The notes under the pieces were generated by a model that was not told where the DNA came from, searched no databases, and saw only the letters and a program-made list of their open reading frames with translations. Positions 8,428 to 16,590 of a stretch of 64,000 bases of DNA are shown here, in pieces. The position numbers and the translations under genes were made by a program. This stretch comes from Paenibacillus hunanensis (GTDB lineage Bacteria > Bacillota > Bacilli > Paenibacillales > Paenibacillaceae), in NCBI RefSeq assembly GCF_014645615.1, contig NZ_BMMB01000002.1, positions 248,001 through 312,000 on the forward strand. The letters are read 5' to 3'. Each line of letters starts with the position of its first letter. Position 1 is the first letter of the stretch.

Positions 8428-10106
8428 CAGTTTACCTCCCTTGAAACAAAAGCTACAAACTGCAAAAAGGACTGAAACCTCTCAATATCACTCTCAAAAT
8501 CTAAATATAATTGATATAACATGCTAGATTGTTGGTTAAACTCATCCTTAGTAAGCAATGATGTGCTTTGTTGCAGGGCTTGTTCAATCAAAACCTGAAT
8601 GATTCGTTGTTTATTGTCACTTTTCACTGATCCCAGTCTGGTTAATGTTTGATTCAAATTATAAACAAAGGATTTAGAATATTCTTTTTGAGCTAAGGAG
8701 ACAATAACCTGGTTTATAAGTAGTAGGATTTTTCCATCATTTCCGAAGCTAGATTGGAAAACCAGCTGATCTCCGCTCCGCTTTACCAATCCAATCGCAA
8801 ATGCGTTTTTGTCAGCAAATGATTCTTTTGCTCGTTTCTCCATGTCACCTGTTTTGGCAAGTATCCTATTAAGGGGTTGCATCAAATGTGCAATCACAAT
8901 ACCTGCTGAAAAGGTTAACGGTTTACCATACGAGACAGGCGCTTTAACATTGGCAAGAAAATCTTGTCTAAGCTCATACATGGTTTGGAATAGTTTATCT
9001 AGAGGAAGAAAACCTAAAAAATCTTCCCCACCTGCATAAATACAAATGCCGCCTTGCTCGACTATAATTCTTCTAACTTCATTAGAGAATTGACTGGTCT
9101 CCTTACTTAATTTCTCCTGTATCTGCTGGTCGGCGTAATCGTTATACACTTGCCCCATACCATCTCCATCAAACTTCACAATTGCATAATATGGACTGGT
9201 TCTAACCGAACTTAGACTAATCTGCTGATTTAAGGCTTGTGAAATTCGAATGTGTTCAAGGCTATATTCATCTGTAGATAATTGCTGTCCATTTTGTAAA
9301 TCGAATAAAGCTTCAGACGCTTCATTTTGCAACAAAGGTAACTCGTTATACTTTTCCTCGCCCAAACTATTTTTTAATAACATATAAGCCACAGAACTAA
9401 TATTTAATTTGTAATCAGGCAATTCTTTTACGTGGAGAAGATGTAGCATTCGTTTAACAAAAGCAATAGCTGATAATCCCTCTCCTAGTTTGAGTGCATA
9501 TTTGCAAGTACCTATATTCGTCACATCAATTGCGCTGCTCGCATCTACGAAAGAAGGCAGCATGCCATTCGCTCTACGTTTTACAATGATTGCATTATAT
9601 TCAGGGTACAGGTCACATTTACGCCCAACTGGCTCGTTCATTTGCTTAAAATAACGAAGCCTTTTAATGTTATTCAAGCTGGCATTGATATATTTATATG
9701 CAAGTTCATAAGTCGGTTGCTGCTCAAATACCCAGTACACTTCAAGAAAATGTTCGATTTGTTGCATAGCCATTGGGTTGGGAGACACATTACTTGCCGA
9801 GAACACGTTCCTACATATGTCTACGAATCGCTGTTGTACAAACTTGCTTATTTGTTGCCCAAGCTGTTCCTTCTCTGTTTGACTGTACTGATCAACTTGC
9901 GCAATTAAACGATTGGGAACATTGCTTTGCGCTTCAAGAGGAAATACAATTTTAAGACGTGCATCACGATTATGTAGCTCTTTGATGACTTCTTTCATTA
10001 AATAAGATAATAGGTAGCTTCCAGCATATAGATCTCTTGCCTTCCTAGAATTCTCAATGAAAGGTTTAACTGGACCAATTGCAAACAAAAATAAAGTAGT
10101 GTCCAT
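8427..10106 (-). CDS. cmr2: Type III-B Cas10/Cmr2, HD-less, with GGED palm motif
   Basis: A 559-residue Cas10 that begins directly at the first palm region (FAIGPVKPFIENSRKARDLY), so the N-terminal HD DNase domain found in longer Cmr2 proteins is absent. The cyclase-like palm has KFDGDGMG at residues 311-318. The usual GGDD is replaced by AGGEDF, with GGED at 359-362. The Cys4 zinc site of many Cmr2 proteins is reduced to a single Cys164 (GRKCDLYP). Cas10 normally senses target RNA and makes cyclic oligoadenylate; whether GGED supports this is open. TAATG and TGATG junctions couple it to cmr1 and cmr3. Confidence 0.92.
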   Translation of the reverse strand: MDTTLFLFAIGPVKPFIENSRKARDLYAGSYLLSYLMKEVIKELHNRDARLKIVFPLEAQSNVPNRLIAQVDQYSQTEKEQLGQQISKFVQQRFVDICRNVFSASNVSPNPMAMQQIEHFLEVYWVFEQQPTYELAYKYINASLNNIKRLRYFKQMNEPVGRKCDLYPEYNAIIVKRRANGMLPSFVDASSAIDVTNIGTCKYALKLGEGLSAIAFVKRMLHLLHVKELPDYKLNISSVAYMLLKNSLGEEKYNELPLLQNEASEALFDLQNGQQLSTDEYSLEHIRISQALNQQISLSSVRTSPYYAIVKFDGDGMGQVYNDYADQQIQEKLSKETSQFSNEVRRIIVEQGGICIYAGGEDFLGFLPLDKLFQTMYELRQDFLANVKAPVSYGKPLTFSAGIVIAHLMQPLNRILAKTGDMEKRAKESFADKNAFAIGLVKRSGDQLVFQSSFGNDGKILLLINQVIVSLAQKEYSKSFVYNLNQTLTRLGSVKSDNKQRIIQVLIEQALQQSTSLLTKDEFNQQSSMLYQLYLDFESDIERFQSFLQFVAFVSREVN

Positions 10107-11050
10107 TATGGTGCCTCCTCAATATAGGAGATCATTTGGTTGCGTTCCTCATGTTCTTCATCCAGTATTCTATTGCGATCTACTGCTTTTACAAATGTAT
10201 ATACTGGAATCAATATACCGTCACTCGTTCGGGTGACACTGATAATTAAAGAAGATGCAAATTTCCCTTTATTTACATGTCCTGTTGCAAAAGATTCGCC
10301 TTGGGGCAGGATATAGAATTTTTTGATCTTATGCGATGCTTCATCTACATTTCGCAAATATGATTGAATATTGATTATTGGTTTCCCTAAGTAAATCTGT
10401 TCAATAACAGGTCTTTTATGCTTCTTCCAAATCGTAATGATTTGAGAGTTAGAGTTGATTCTAATTTTTCCATTTTGAATGATGTAAGGCGAAGGCAGAT
10501 TTTCTAAAGAAGCTGTTGAAGTATTTAACGAATTCAATTGTTCCACAATCCAGGGTAATAATGTTTCTTTCGTTAAATGCAGTTTGGGTTCCATCTCTGT
10601 AGCTAGTGTAATACAGCCCCTTGCTCTACGACTGCGCTTTCCGAGTCCGCCAAGTATGGAAGAAAGAATTAACCAATTTTGGTAAAAAGCTATCGATTCA
10701 CCTTGATTTAAAATTTTGCGAAGTACAATACGATAAGTCCCACCTACCTCTAGACATTCCATCATACTATCTCGTGTATCTGTTTTATGCAGTAGCATCG
10801 GTTTTTTTTGCACATTCCAATTGGTTTCAGTTACCTGCAAACGAATTGGAGAAGCATGATGCTCAGCATCGCCGAATAATTGAGACTCTTTTTTATATAA
10901 CTCTTTTGTTTCGACGATATGGCTAGCTATTCTAAAGGTAGAACGCATCAATGCTTTTAGTTCAGATAGACGAAACTCTGCTTTTCTATTATTTCCACCA
11001 GCACTGAACATTGGAGTAATAATATCACCCTTCATTACGAGCTTCTCCAT
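10106..11050 (-). CDS. cmr1: Type III-B CRISPR RAMP protein Cmr1 (Cas7 family)
   Basis: A 314-residue protein with the Cmr1 N-terminus KGDIITPMFSAGGNN and RLSELKALMRSTFR, followed by ESQLFG and GGLGKRSRRARGCI, all family landmarks. Cmr1 sits at the far end of the effector next to Cmr6. GGAGGTGTCTT precedes the ATG, and the stop overlaps the cas10 start as TAATG. It is the first Cmr gene of the operon, 17 bases after the DUF6602 gene. Confidence 0.93.
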   Translation of the reverse strand: MEKLVMKGDIITPMFSAGGNNRKAEFRLSELKALMRSTFRIASHIVETKELYKKESQLFGDAEHHASPIRLQVTETNWNVQKKPMLLHKTDTRDSMMECLEVGGTYRIVLRKILNQGESIAFYQNWLILSSILGGLGKRSRRARGCITLATEMEPKLHLTKETLLPWIVEQLNSLNTSTASLENLPSPYIIQNGKIRINSNSQIITIWKKHKRPVIEQIYLGKPIINIQSYLRNVDEASHKIKKFYILPQGESFATGHVNKGKFASSLIISVTRTSDGILIPVYTFVKAVDRNRILDEEHEERNQMISYIEEAP

Positions 11051-11066
11051 AAGACACCTCCAGACG

Positions 11067-11948
11067 TTAGGAATTGGTTTTGTTAAACAGATCTACATAA
11101 GCTTTGTGTGGAAACCACATTGGATTATTAATAAGCATAAGCAATTGATTTAGCTGAAAAGTAAAGGATAGTAAAGAAACTTCAGTTTCTTCATTGTTAA
11201 TAATTCTTTTGACTTGATAATCATCAATTGAAGCGTCTAATTTAGACTTCGGATCGTGTTTTAAGCTTTCATCAACTGTAGTGTCATTATGATTGAGAGC
11301 GTAATACCATTCACGTAATTTATCTATTCCTTCATTGCGATGAATCTTAATTTTTTTACTTTCTAAGTCTACCTGTAATGTAAAATCAAATAGATTCATG
11401 TTTGTGTTGTGCGCATCTCCAAGACAACAATAAATCAGAATCGGCCGTGTAGAGGTTTGGGTCTGCGGTACATCACCCGTATCTCCAGTTACTATATTAC
11501 CGTTTATTCTAGCAATCGATTGACGAGAAGTTTCCATATTCTTAATGGTACTCGTCCAAGTTTCTAAAGATCCATAGCTTGCAGATAAACTCTTGCATTC
11601 TATAGCCACAGCGACAGCTTCAATAGGAATAAATTTCAGTCTACCTTTACGGAAAATATACGGTGTGTACATCTCATCCAAAATAGCCAAATCCACTTCT
11701 GGAGAAACATGTCCTTTGGAGTCAATAATAAACACCGACTGTTCTACCACAAATTTTTTAGGAACAATTTGAGTAAATAATTCTGACCAAATATCTTCTC
11801 TAAACCCACCAATAGTTGTGCCATGTGGTTTAAATTTAAAAAGTAATTGGCTTACTTGAGAGCTTTCCATTTCCACATAATTATCAATAATTTCATTGAT
11901 AGTTCGCATATCTGGTTCTAATTTCTTGTTCTTATTTACCTCCGACAT
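11067..11948 (-). CDS. DUF6602-type protein with PD-(D/E)XK-like motif, first gene of the cmr operon
   Basis: A 293-residue protein. The block HGTTIGGFRED, then FIIDSKGHVSPEVDLAILD, then PIEAVAVAIECKS matches the DUF6602 family pattern. It also supplies an E...D...ExK constellation (Glu51, Asp86, Glu117, Lys119) like PD-(D/E)XK nucleases. The start at 11948 follows AAAGGAGG at seven bases; the longer frame to 11990 reads through this ribosome site. It is only 17 bases upstream of cmr1 and must be co-transcribed with it. No CARF domain is visible. Nuclease activity and a role as the system's effector are inference. Confidence 0.75.
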   Translation of the reverse strand: MSEVNKNKKLEPDMRTINEIIDNYVEMESSQVSQLLFKFKPHGTTIGGFREDIWSELFTQIVPKKFVVEQSVFIIDSKGHVSPEVDLAILDEMYTPYIFRKGRLKFIPIEAVAVAIECKSLSASYGSLETWTSTIKNMETSRQSIARINGNIVTGDTGDVPQTQTSTRPILIYCCLGDAHNTNMNLFDFTLQVDLESKKIKIHRNEGIDKLREWYYALNHNDTTVDESLKHDPKSKLDASIDDYQVKRIINNEETEVSLLSFTFQLNQLLMLINNPMWFPHKAYVDLFNKTNS

Positions 11949-12018
11949 ACAATATCCTCCTTTTATATGTAAATAATACTTTTTTATCATAAAATTGATT
12001 ATTTAGTACCTGATTCAC

Positions 12019-12048
12019 ACTATACAACTCTAAAGGTATTTGAGTCTA
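12019..12048 (-). promoter_or_regulatory. Candidate promoter of the cmr operon
   Basis: On the minus strand TAGACT (12048-12043) and TATAGT (12024-12019) are spaced by 18 bases, about 70 bases before the DUF6602 start. The match is moderate and the region is AT-rich, so other placements are possible. Confidence 0.3.
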
Positions 12049-12090
12049 CAAACATTTCATGAATGTAACTAAAACAGAAGTTTCAATATC

Positions 12091-12131
12091 AAATAAAAAA
12101 GAAGACCTTGAGATGATCATCTCAAGGTCTT
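12091..12131 (-). terminator. Terminator downstream of the aldo/keto reductase gene
   Basis: A perfect 30-base palindrome at 12102-12131 (arms AAGACCTTGAGATGA and its complement) is followed on the minus strand by CTTTTTTATTT. It lies 39 bases after the minus-strand reductase gene and upstream of the cmr promoter region, insulating the two. Confidence 0.85.
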
Positions 12132-12169
12132 GAACTAATTATTTTGAGTTTTAGTCAATGTCAAGCTCT

Positions 12170-13120
12170 TTACTCCCCGCTCAACACCTTCTCCACCGCA
12201 TCCACCACATCACTACTCAGCTTCATCCCTGACGCCCCGGCATTCTGCTCCACCTGCTCTGGACGGCTCGCGCCAACGAGCGCACTGGATACATTATCCT
12301 GACGCAAAATCCATGCCAGAGCTAGGTGTGTCAGTGAGATGCCTGCTTCATCGGCAATCGATTGCAGCTGGCGTACCTGCTCCAACCGTGCTTCCGTAAT
12401 GCGCTTATCATCCCAGCCCAGCTTAGCGGCGCGGCTATCGGCTGGGATATCCGTAGTGGATATATATTTACCTGTCAACAACCCCTGCGCCAGTGGCGAA
12501 TACACAACCTGACCGATACCGTATTTCTCACCTAGCGGGATCACTTCTTCTTCAATATAACGGTTGAACATATTATAGACGGGCTGGTTCACGACGATGC
12601 GATCCAGCAGGTAGCGATCGGCGACACCGACGACTGCTTGCATCTGCGCCGCTGTCCACTGGCTTACGCCTACATACAGCACCTTGCCCTGACGGACGAG
12701 ATCATCCAGCGCGCGTAGCGTTTCTTCGATGGGGCTTTCCGGGGAGAAGCGATGGCAATAGTACAGATCGATATAATCATGTCCAAGACGCTTCAGGCTG
12801 GCATCGCACTGCTCCATAATATGCTTGCGAGACAAACCATGGTCGTTAGGGCCATCGCCCATATTACCGAATACTTTGGTAGCAAGCACATACGATTCAC
12901 GCGGATATTCATTCAGCGTAGCACCGACGACCTTTTCCGCTTCGCCACGCTCGTATACATTGGCTGTATCGAAAAAGTTGATGCCCAGCTCATACGCACG
13001 GCGAATCGATTGCACTGCATTTTCACGCTCGACATAGCCTCCGTATGTAAGCCAGCTGCCCAGACTGATCTCACTTACCTTCAGTCCACTTCCACCTAAT
13101 CTTCTGTAGTTCATTGTCAT
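12170..13120 (-). CDS. Aldo/keto reductase (Kv-beta/YghZ-like)
   Basis: A 316-residue NADPH-dependent reductase. The catalytic tetrad is complete: Asp51 and Tyr56 in FFDTANVYE, Lys82 in LATKVFG and His123 in YYCHRF. RQGKVLYVGVSQW and SPLAQGLLTGKY are typical of the branch that includes YghZ and the potassium-channel beta subunits. ATG at 13120 is used because GGGAGGG lies seven bases upstream; the frame extends to 13186 without a ribosome site. The substrate is unknown; small reactive aldehydes are the usual guess. Confidence 0.88.
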   Translation of the reverse strand: MTMNYRRLGGSGLKVSEISLGSWLTYGGYVERENAVQSIRRAYELGINFFDTANVYERGEAEKVVGATLNEYPRESYVLATKVFGNMGDGPNDHGLSRKHIMEQCDASLKRLGHDYIDLYYCHRFSPESPIEETLRALDDLVRQGKVLYVGVSQWTAAQMQAVVGVADRYLLDRIVVNQPVYNMFNRYIEEEVIPLGEKYGIGQVVYSPLAQGLLTGKYISTTDIPADSRAAKLGWDDKRITEARLEQVRQLQSIADEAGISLTHLALAWILRQDNVSSALVGASRPEQVEQNAGASGMKLSSDVVDAVEKVLSGE

Positions 13121-13538
13121 TGCTTTTCCCTCCCATATATGTAATCCAGTTAGTTGCAGATGTATGTGCCTGTCTGACCCTGGCAATTTTAACTCTCTAA
13201 ATCGTTGATCCAGCAGCAGGTATACGCTTACAACAACTCTCCACCCCCATTGTAGTGCTGTAGATGGCGATTAGGCAAGCAATGCTTGTGTTTATAAGTA
13301 TATAAGCCTATGGTGCTGAAGTAGCAGACATGTGATATTGGAAGCTTTTTAGATTCTGATGAATCGTTCTGCAAGTGAGCTGCGTAATATAACAGATAAC
13401 TGCCGCAGCTTGCCTGTGATTCCATATGTTCCGCTTGCAAATACGGCATATGGCAGCATACATACAGCGATACGATCTTAGATATACACCTCATCATTAC
13501 TCCACACTACTCAATTCGATTCAAGGGGGCATTCCTAC
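13121..13538. other. Intergenic region between divergent reductase and permease genes
   Basis: About 420 bases that must hold both divergent promoters. I see no hairpin terminator, repeat or convincing small gene; the only open frame (minus, 13228-13497) has no ribosome site and no family character. Confidence 0.4.
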
Positions 13539-14636
13539 ATGCTGCAAAACCGCTTTTTCCGCCTTGGTGCGGGTATTGCACTCATTTTACTCATTATTTA
13601 TCTGGGTACGTTAGTTGATTTTATTTTCGTACCGATTCGCTCACTGATTAGTCTGACCATTGTACCGCTGTTGATTACAGCATTTCTGTACTATCCGCTG
13701 CGTCCGCTCGTGAATTATTTAGAAAAGAAAAAGCTGCGGCGCTCCTGGTCTATTTTATTACTCTATCTACTCGTGATTGTGATTCTCGTGGTATTCAGCA
13801 TTATTGGCTGGCCAACGCTTCGCGACCAGGTGAAAAGCTTTATTACAAGCGCGCCTGACTTCACACGCAGTATTATCGCGCAGGTGCAGGTTCTGGAAAA
13901 ACAACCATTTGTACAGCAGTTTATGCCTGCGGGTAGCAGTGCCAATAGCTCGGAAATGCTGCAAAAGCTAACCGAGTACCTGAACACAGTATTTGATTGG
14001 CTGTCTGTGCATATTTCCGGCATGTTCTCGTTTGTATCGAACTTCGTGCTCGTTGTCGCAACTGTGCCGATCATGCTCTATTATTTGCTCAAGGACGACC
14101 ACAAGCTGGCGACTCGCTTGCAGCAGTTATTTCCAGGCAAATACCGTGAAGATGGCAAAACGATGCTAAATGAAATCGACGATGCATTGAGCAGCTTTAT
14201 CGCGGGTCGTGTACTTGTGAACTTCGCGCTCTGTGTACTGCTGTATATCGGGTTTCTGATCATTGATCTGCCGTACTCGTTGCTGCTCGTCTTTCTCGCC
14301 TTTTTCCTGAACTTCATTCCGTACATCGGGGCGATTCTGTCGGCAGTTCCCGTAGCGATCGTCGGTCTGATCGAGTCACCGATGATGGGAGTATGGTCGA
14401 TCGTCATCGTGATTGTCGCTCAATTGATTCAGAACAATCTGCTGGAGCCGATCATTTTCGGGAATCAGCTGGATATTCATCCATTTACGATCATCGTGCT
14501 ATTGCTCGTTGGTGGCGATATGGGTGGTATTCTTGGGATGCTGCTCGTTATTCCAATCTATATGGCAGCCAAAATTAGCATCGTACATCTGTACCGCATG
14601 TATCTTAAACAGAAGGTTAGCAGTGAATTAGAATGA
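13539..14636 (+). CDS. AI-2E family transporter (UPF0118/YueF-like permease)
   Basis: A 365-residue polytopic membrane protein with about seven to eight helices. The sequence has the family's paired N-terminal helices, the large central extracytoplasmic/amphipathic section (FTRSIIAQVQVLEKQPF...), and the C-terminal signature FLNFIPYIGAILSAVP then QNNLLEPIIFGNQLDIHPF. Members export autoinducer-2 or act in Na+/H+ exchange; the family does not decide this. The start follows CAAGGGGG. A terminator follows directly. Confidence 0.88.
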   Translation: MLQNRFFRLGAGIALILLIIYLGTLVDFIFVPIRSLISLTIVPLLITAFLYYPLRPLVNYLEKKKLRRSWSILLLYLLVIVILVVFSIIGWPTLRDQVKSFITSAPDFTRSIIAQVQVLEKQPFVQQFMPAGSSANSSEMLQKLTEYLNTVFDWLSVHISGMFSFVSNFVLVVATVPIMLYYLLKDDHKLATRLQQLFPGKYREDGKTMLNEIDDALSSFIAGRVLVNFALCVLLYIGFLIIDLPYSLLLVFLAFFLNFIPYIGAILSAVPVAIVGLIESPMMGVWSIVIVIVAQLIQNNLLEPIIFGNQLDIHPFTIIVLLLVGGDMGGILGMLLVIPIYMAAKISIVHLYRMYLKQKVSSELE

Positions 14637-14640
14637 ATAC

Positions 14641-14697
14641 AGACCGGAGTGAATGAGCTTACTTGCTCTCGCTCCGGTCTTTTTTTGTTTGATGCGG
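14641..14697 (+). terminator. Terminator of the AI-2E-family gene
   Basis: AGACCGGAG at 14641-14649 pairs with CTCCGGTCT near 14682-14690, followed by seven T residues. It lies just after the stop codon. Confidence 0.9.
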
Positions 14698-15018
14698 CTA
14701 AAACAGAGCTAACAACATTACACTCCATAAATGCAATTTTATGGTCAAATATTCGGTTATCTCGGAAATGATATGTTAATAGGGTTATGCGATGGCCATC
14801 GTGACCACTCTTTCCATAGAAGGCATTATTGTTAGTGTGTGGCAGTAGCGGTTATACGTTATGGCCGATTCGGTAGAGCACATCATGGATATGCAATTGT
14901 GCTGCCGTACCGTGGTAGCTGTCCCGACACCTGGCAGACTTTAAGTGAAATCACCATACACGTACAAATCCTGACCCACTTCAAGCGATAACAACCAAGT
15001 ATAAGGAGGCGTTACATT
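14698..15018. other. Intergenic region upstream of the broken catalase
   Basis: About 320 bases. It presumably carries the catalase promoter. A weak SigB-like pair (GTTAGT, 13 bases, GGTTAT near 14831) is the only hint and is not strong enough to call. No other structure was seen. Confidence 0.3.
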
Positions 15019-15797
15019 ATGTTCTTTCACATTAAAGAATTACAATACACAGCCAAACCGGATAAGCCAGATCCCGTCTATGCACGCAAGCTGCAAGAGG
15101 TGCTAGGTGGACAGTATGGCGAGATGTCGGTACCGAGGAGATCGGTCACGTGGAAATGCTGGCAACGATGATTGCTCAGTTACTCGATGACGCACCGCTC
15201 GATCAGGTCGAAGCCGCTGCCAAAGACCCTGCCATTGGAGCCATACTGGGCGGTATGAATCCACAACACGCGATCGTATCCAGTCTGGGCGCTCTTCCAT
15301 CGGATAGCGTAGGCTACCCATGGAACTCTCGCTATATTGTAGCGAGCGGCGATTTGCTGTCCGATTTCCGTGCCAATCTGAATGCGGAATCTCAGGGTCG
15401 TTTACAGGTTATCCGTCTGTATGAACAAACGACCGATCCGGGCGTACGCGATCTGCTCTCCTTTATGATCGCACGCGATACGATGCACCAGAATCAGTGG
15501 CTGGCCGCCATTTCTGAGATCGAAGCCAAACAGGGCACGATCACGCCTGCATCCTTCCCGCTAGAACTGGAAAAACGCGAGGTCGCTCACCAGTTCATGA
15601 ACTTCTCACAGGGGGAGGAAAGTGCAGCCGGATGCTGGGCAAGCGGCCCATCGATGGACGGTACAGGCACATTTGAATACGTACAACAACCTAAAGCCTA
15701 TGGCCAGGCGCCAATTCTCAAACCAGCGCCTGATATTATGCATTCCCGTCCAGAGCAGGCACCGAGCATTATTAATGTCGGTACGCTGAGCAAATAG
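15019..15797 (+). pseudogene. Manganese catalase, disrupted by an internal deletion and frameshift
   Basis: ATG at 15019 follows AAGGAGG and reads MFFHIKELQYTAKPDKPDPV...GGQYGEMS, the start of a dimanganese catalase, including the first Glu ligand. At about 15127 the frame is lost. In another frame the text resumes at once as GTEEIGHVEMLATMIAQLL, the next ligand segment (Glu and His of EEIGH), and continues to the normal end at 15797. Family members carry roughly 25-30 residues between these two segments, so a short stretch is missing and the frame is shifted. The C-terminal part keeps the third Glu/His region (RDTMHQNQW). The gene should make no active enzyme unless this is an assembly error. 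Confidence 0.85.
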
Positions 15798-15912
15798 TAC
15801 AACTGATTCCTCGGAGCATGCAGCGAAGCAGAACGGCATGATTCCGGGGAATTCCTTATTCCAATCATGTCATTTGTCGTTATACTATACCAGTTGCAAA
15901 GGAGAATGAATA

Positions 15913-16272
15913 ATGGACTCTCAAACAACCAAAACGATTGCTATCGGAGCTGTAACAGGTGCGCTGGTCGGAGCTGGAGTTGCTGTACTCGTCGCTCCAC
16001 AGCAAGGACAGAAGGTACGCGAGAAGCTCGCTGAAGTATCCGAGCTGGTAAAGGAAAAGGGGCCATTGATTAACGAAAAAGGTCATGAAATCGCTGAGAA
16101 AGGGCAGGAAGTGGTCGGTGCGATCAAGGAATCACTGCATACCGCTCAAGATTTCAAATCCGAAGCAGGCGCTGCGATCAGCGAAGTGAAGTCAGAGGTA
16201 AAAGACTTCCAGCAAAACAATCAGCAAAATAAAATCGGCAACTCCTCCAACGTACGTAGCATCCAAAGCTAA
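15913..16272 (+). CDS. YtxH domain-containing protein
   Basis: A 119-residue small protein with one glycine/alanine-rich membrane helix (IAIGAVTGALVGAGVAVLVA) followed at once by PQQGQKVREKL, the YtxH/GvpP signature, and then a long charged, helical tail rich in Lys, Glu and Gln. Members are general-stress proteins of unknown function in Bacilli. The start follows AAAGGAGAATGAATA. A bidirectional terminator lies 90 bases downstream. Confidence 0.85.
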   Translation: MDSQTTKTIAIGAVTGALVGAGVAVLVAPQQGQKVREKLAEVSELVKEKGPLINEKGHEIAEKGQEVVGAIKESLHTAQDFKSEAGAAISEVKSEVKDFQQNNQQNKIGNSSNVRSIQS

Positions 16273-16360
16273 CTTTCGTTACCATCATCAACAAAAATGT
16301 ACTATGTATCGCTCGTTACACAGCAGCGCTCATTATTAATATTTAACAATAGATATCATC

Positions 16361-16396
16361 AAAAAACCGCTCTATGATCGTATAGAGCGGTTTTTC
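16361..16396. terminator. Bidirectional terminator between ytxH-like and transporter genes
   Basis: ACCGCTCTAT and ATAGAGCGGT form a nine to ten base-pair stem flanked by A-run and T-run, so it works on both strands between convergent genes. Confidence 0.85.
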
Positions 16397-16590
16397 TATT
16401 TTAATATAGTCATCAGCAAGGCTGTTGAACCTACATGGTAAAAAGGAATCAGTCTCACGTGTTGCGAACACCGCAATGGATCTGTGAAGCGTTGATTACA
16501 TTAATCGAGCAAGCTGATTTTGCGGCATTATATGGCGTGACGCACCAGTACAATCTGCCGCTTCTATTATAGCCTGCATCGCATGACCGA

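Noticed and set aside
5100..12170. CRISPR array associated with the cmr genes
   Set aside because: No regularly spaced direct repeats of 25-40 bases are present on either flank or elsewhere in the window; the palindrome at 12102-12131 is a single terminator.
13228..13497. Minus-strand 89-codon frame between reductase and AI-2E-family genes
   Set aside because: No ribosome site, Cys/His/Tyr-rich random-looking composition; treated as intergenic.
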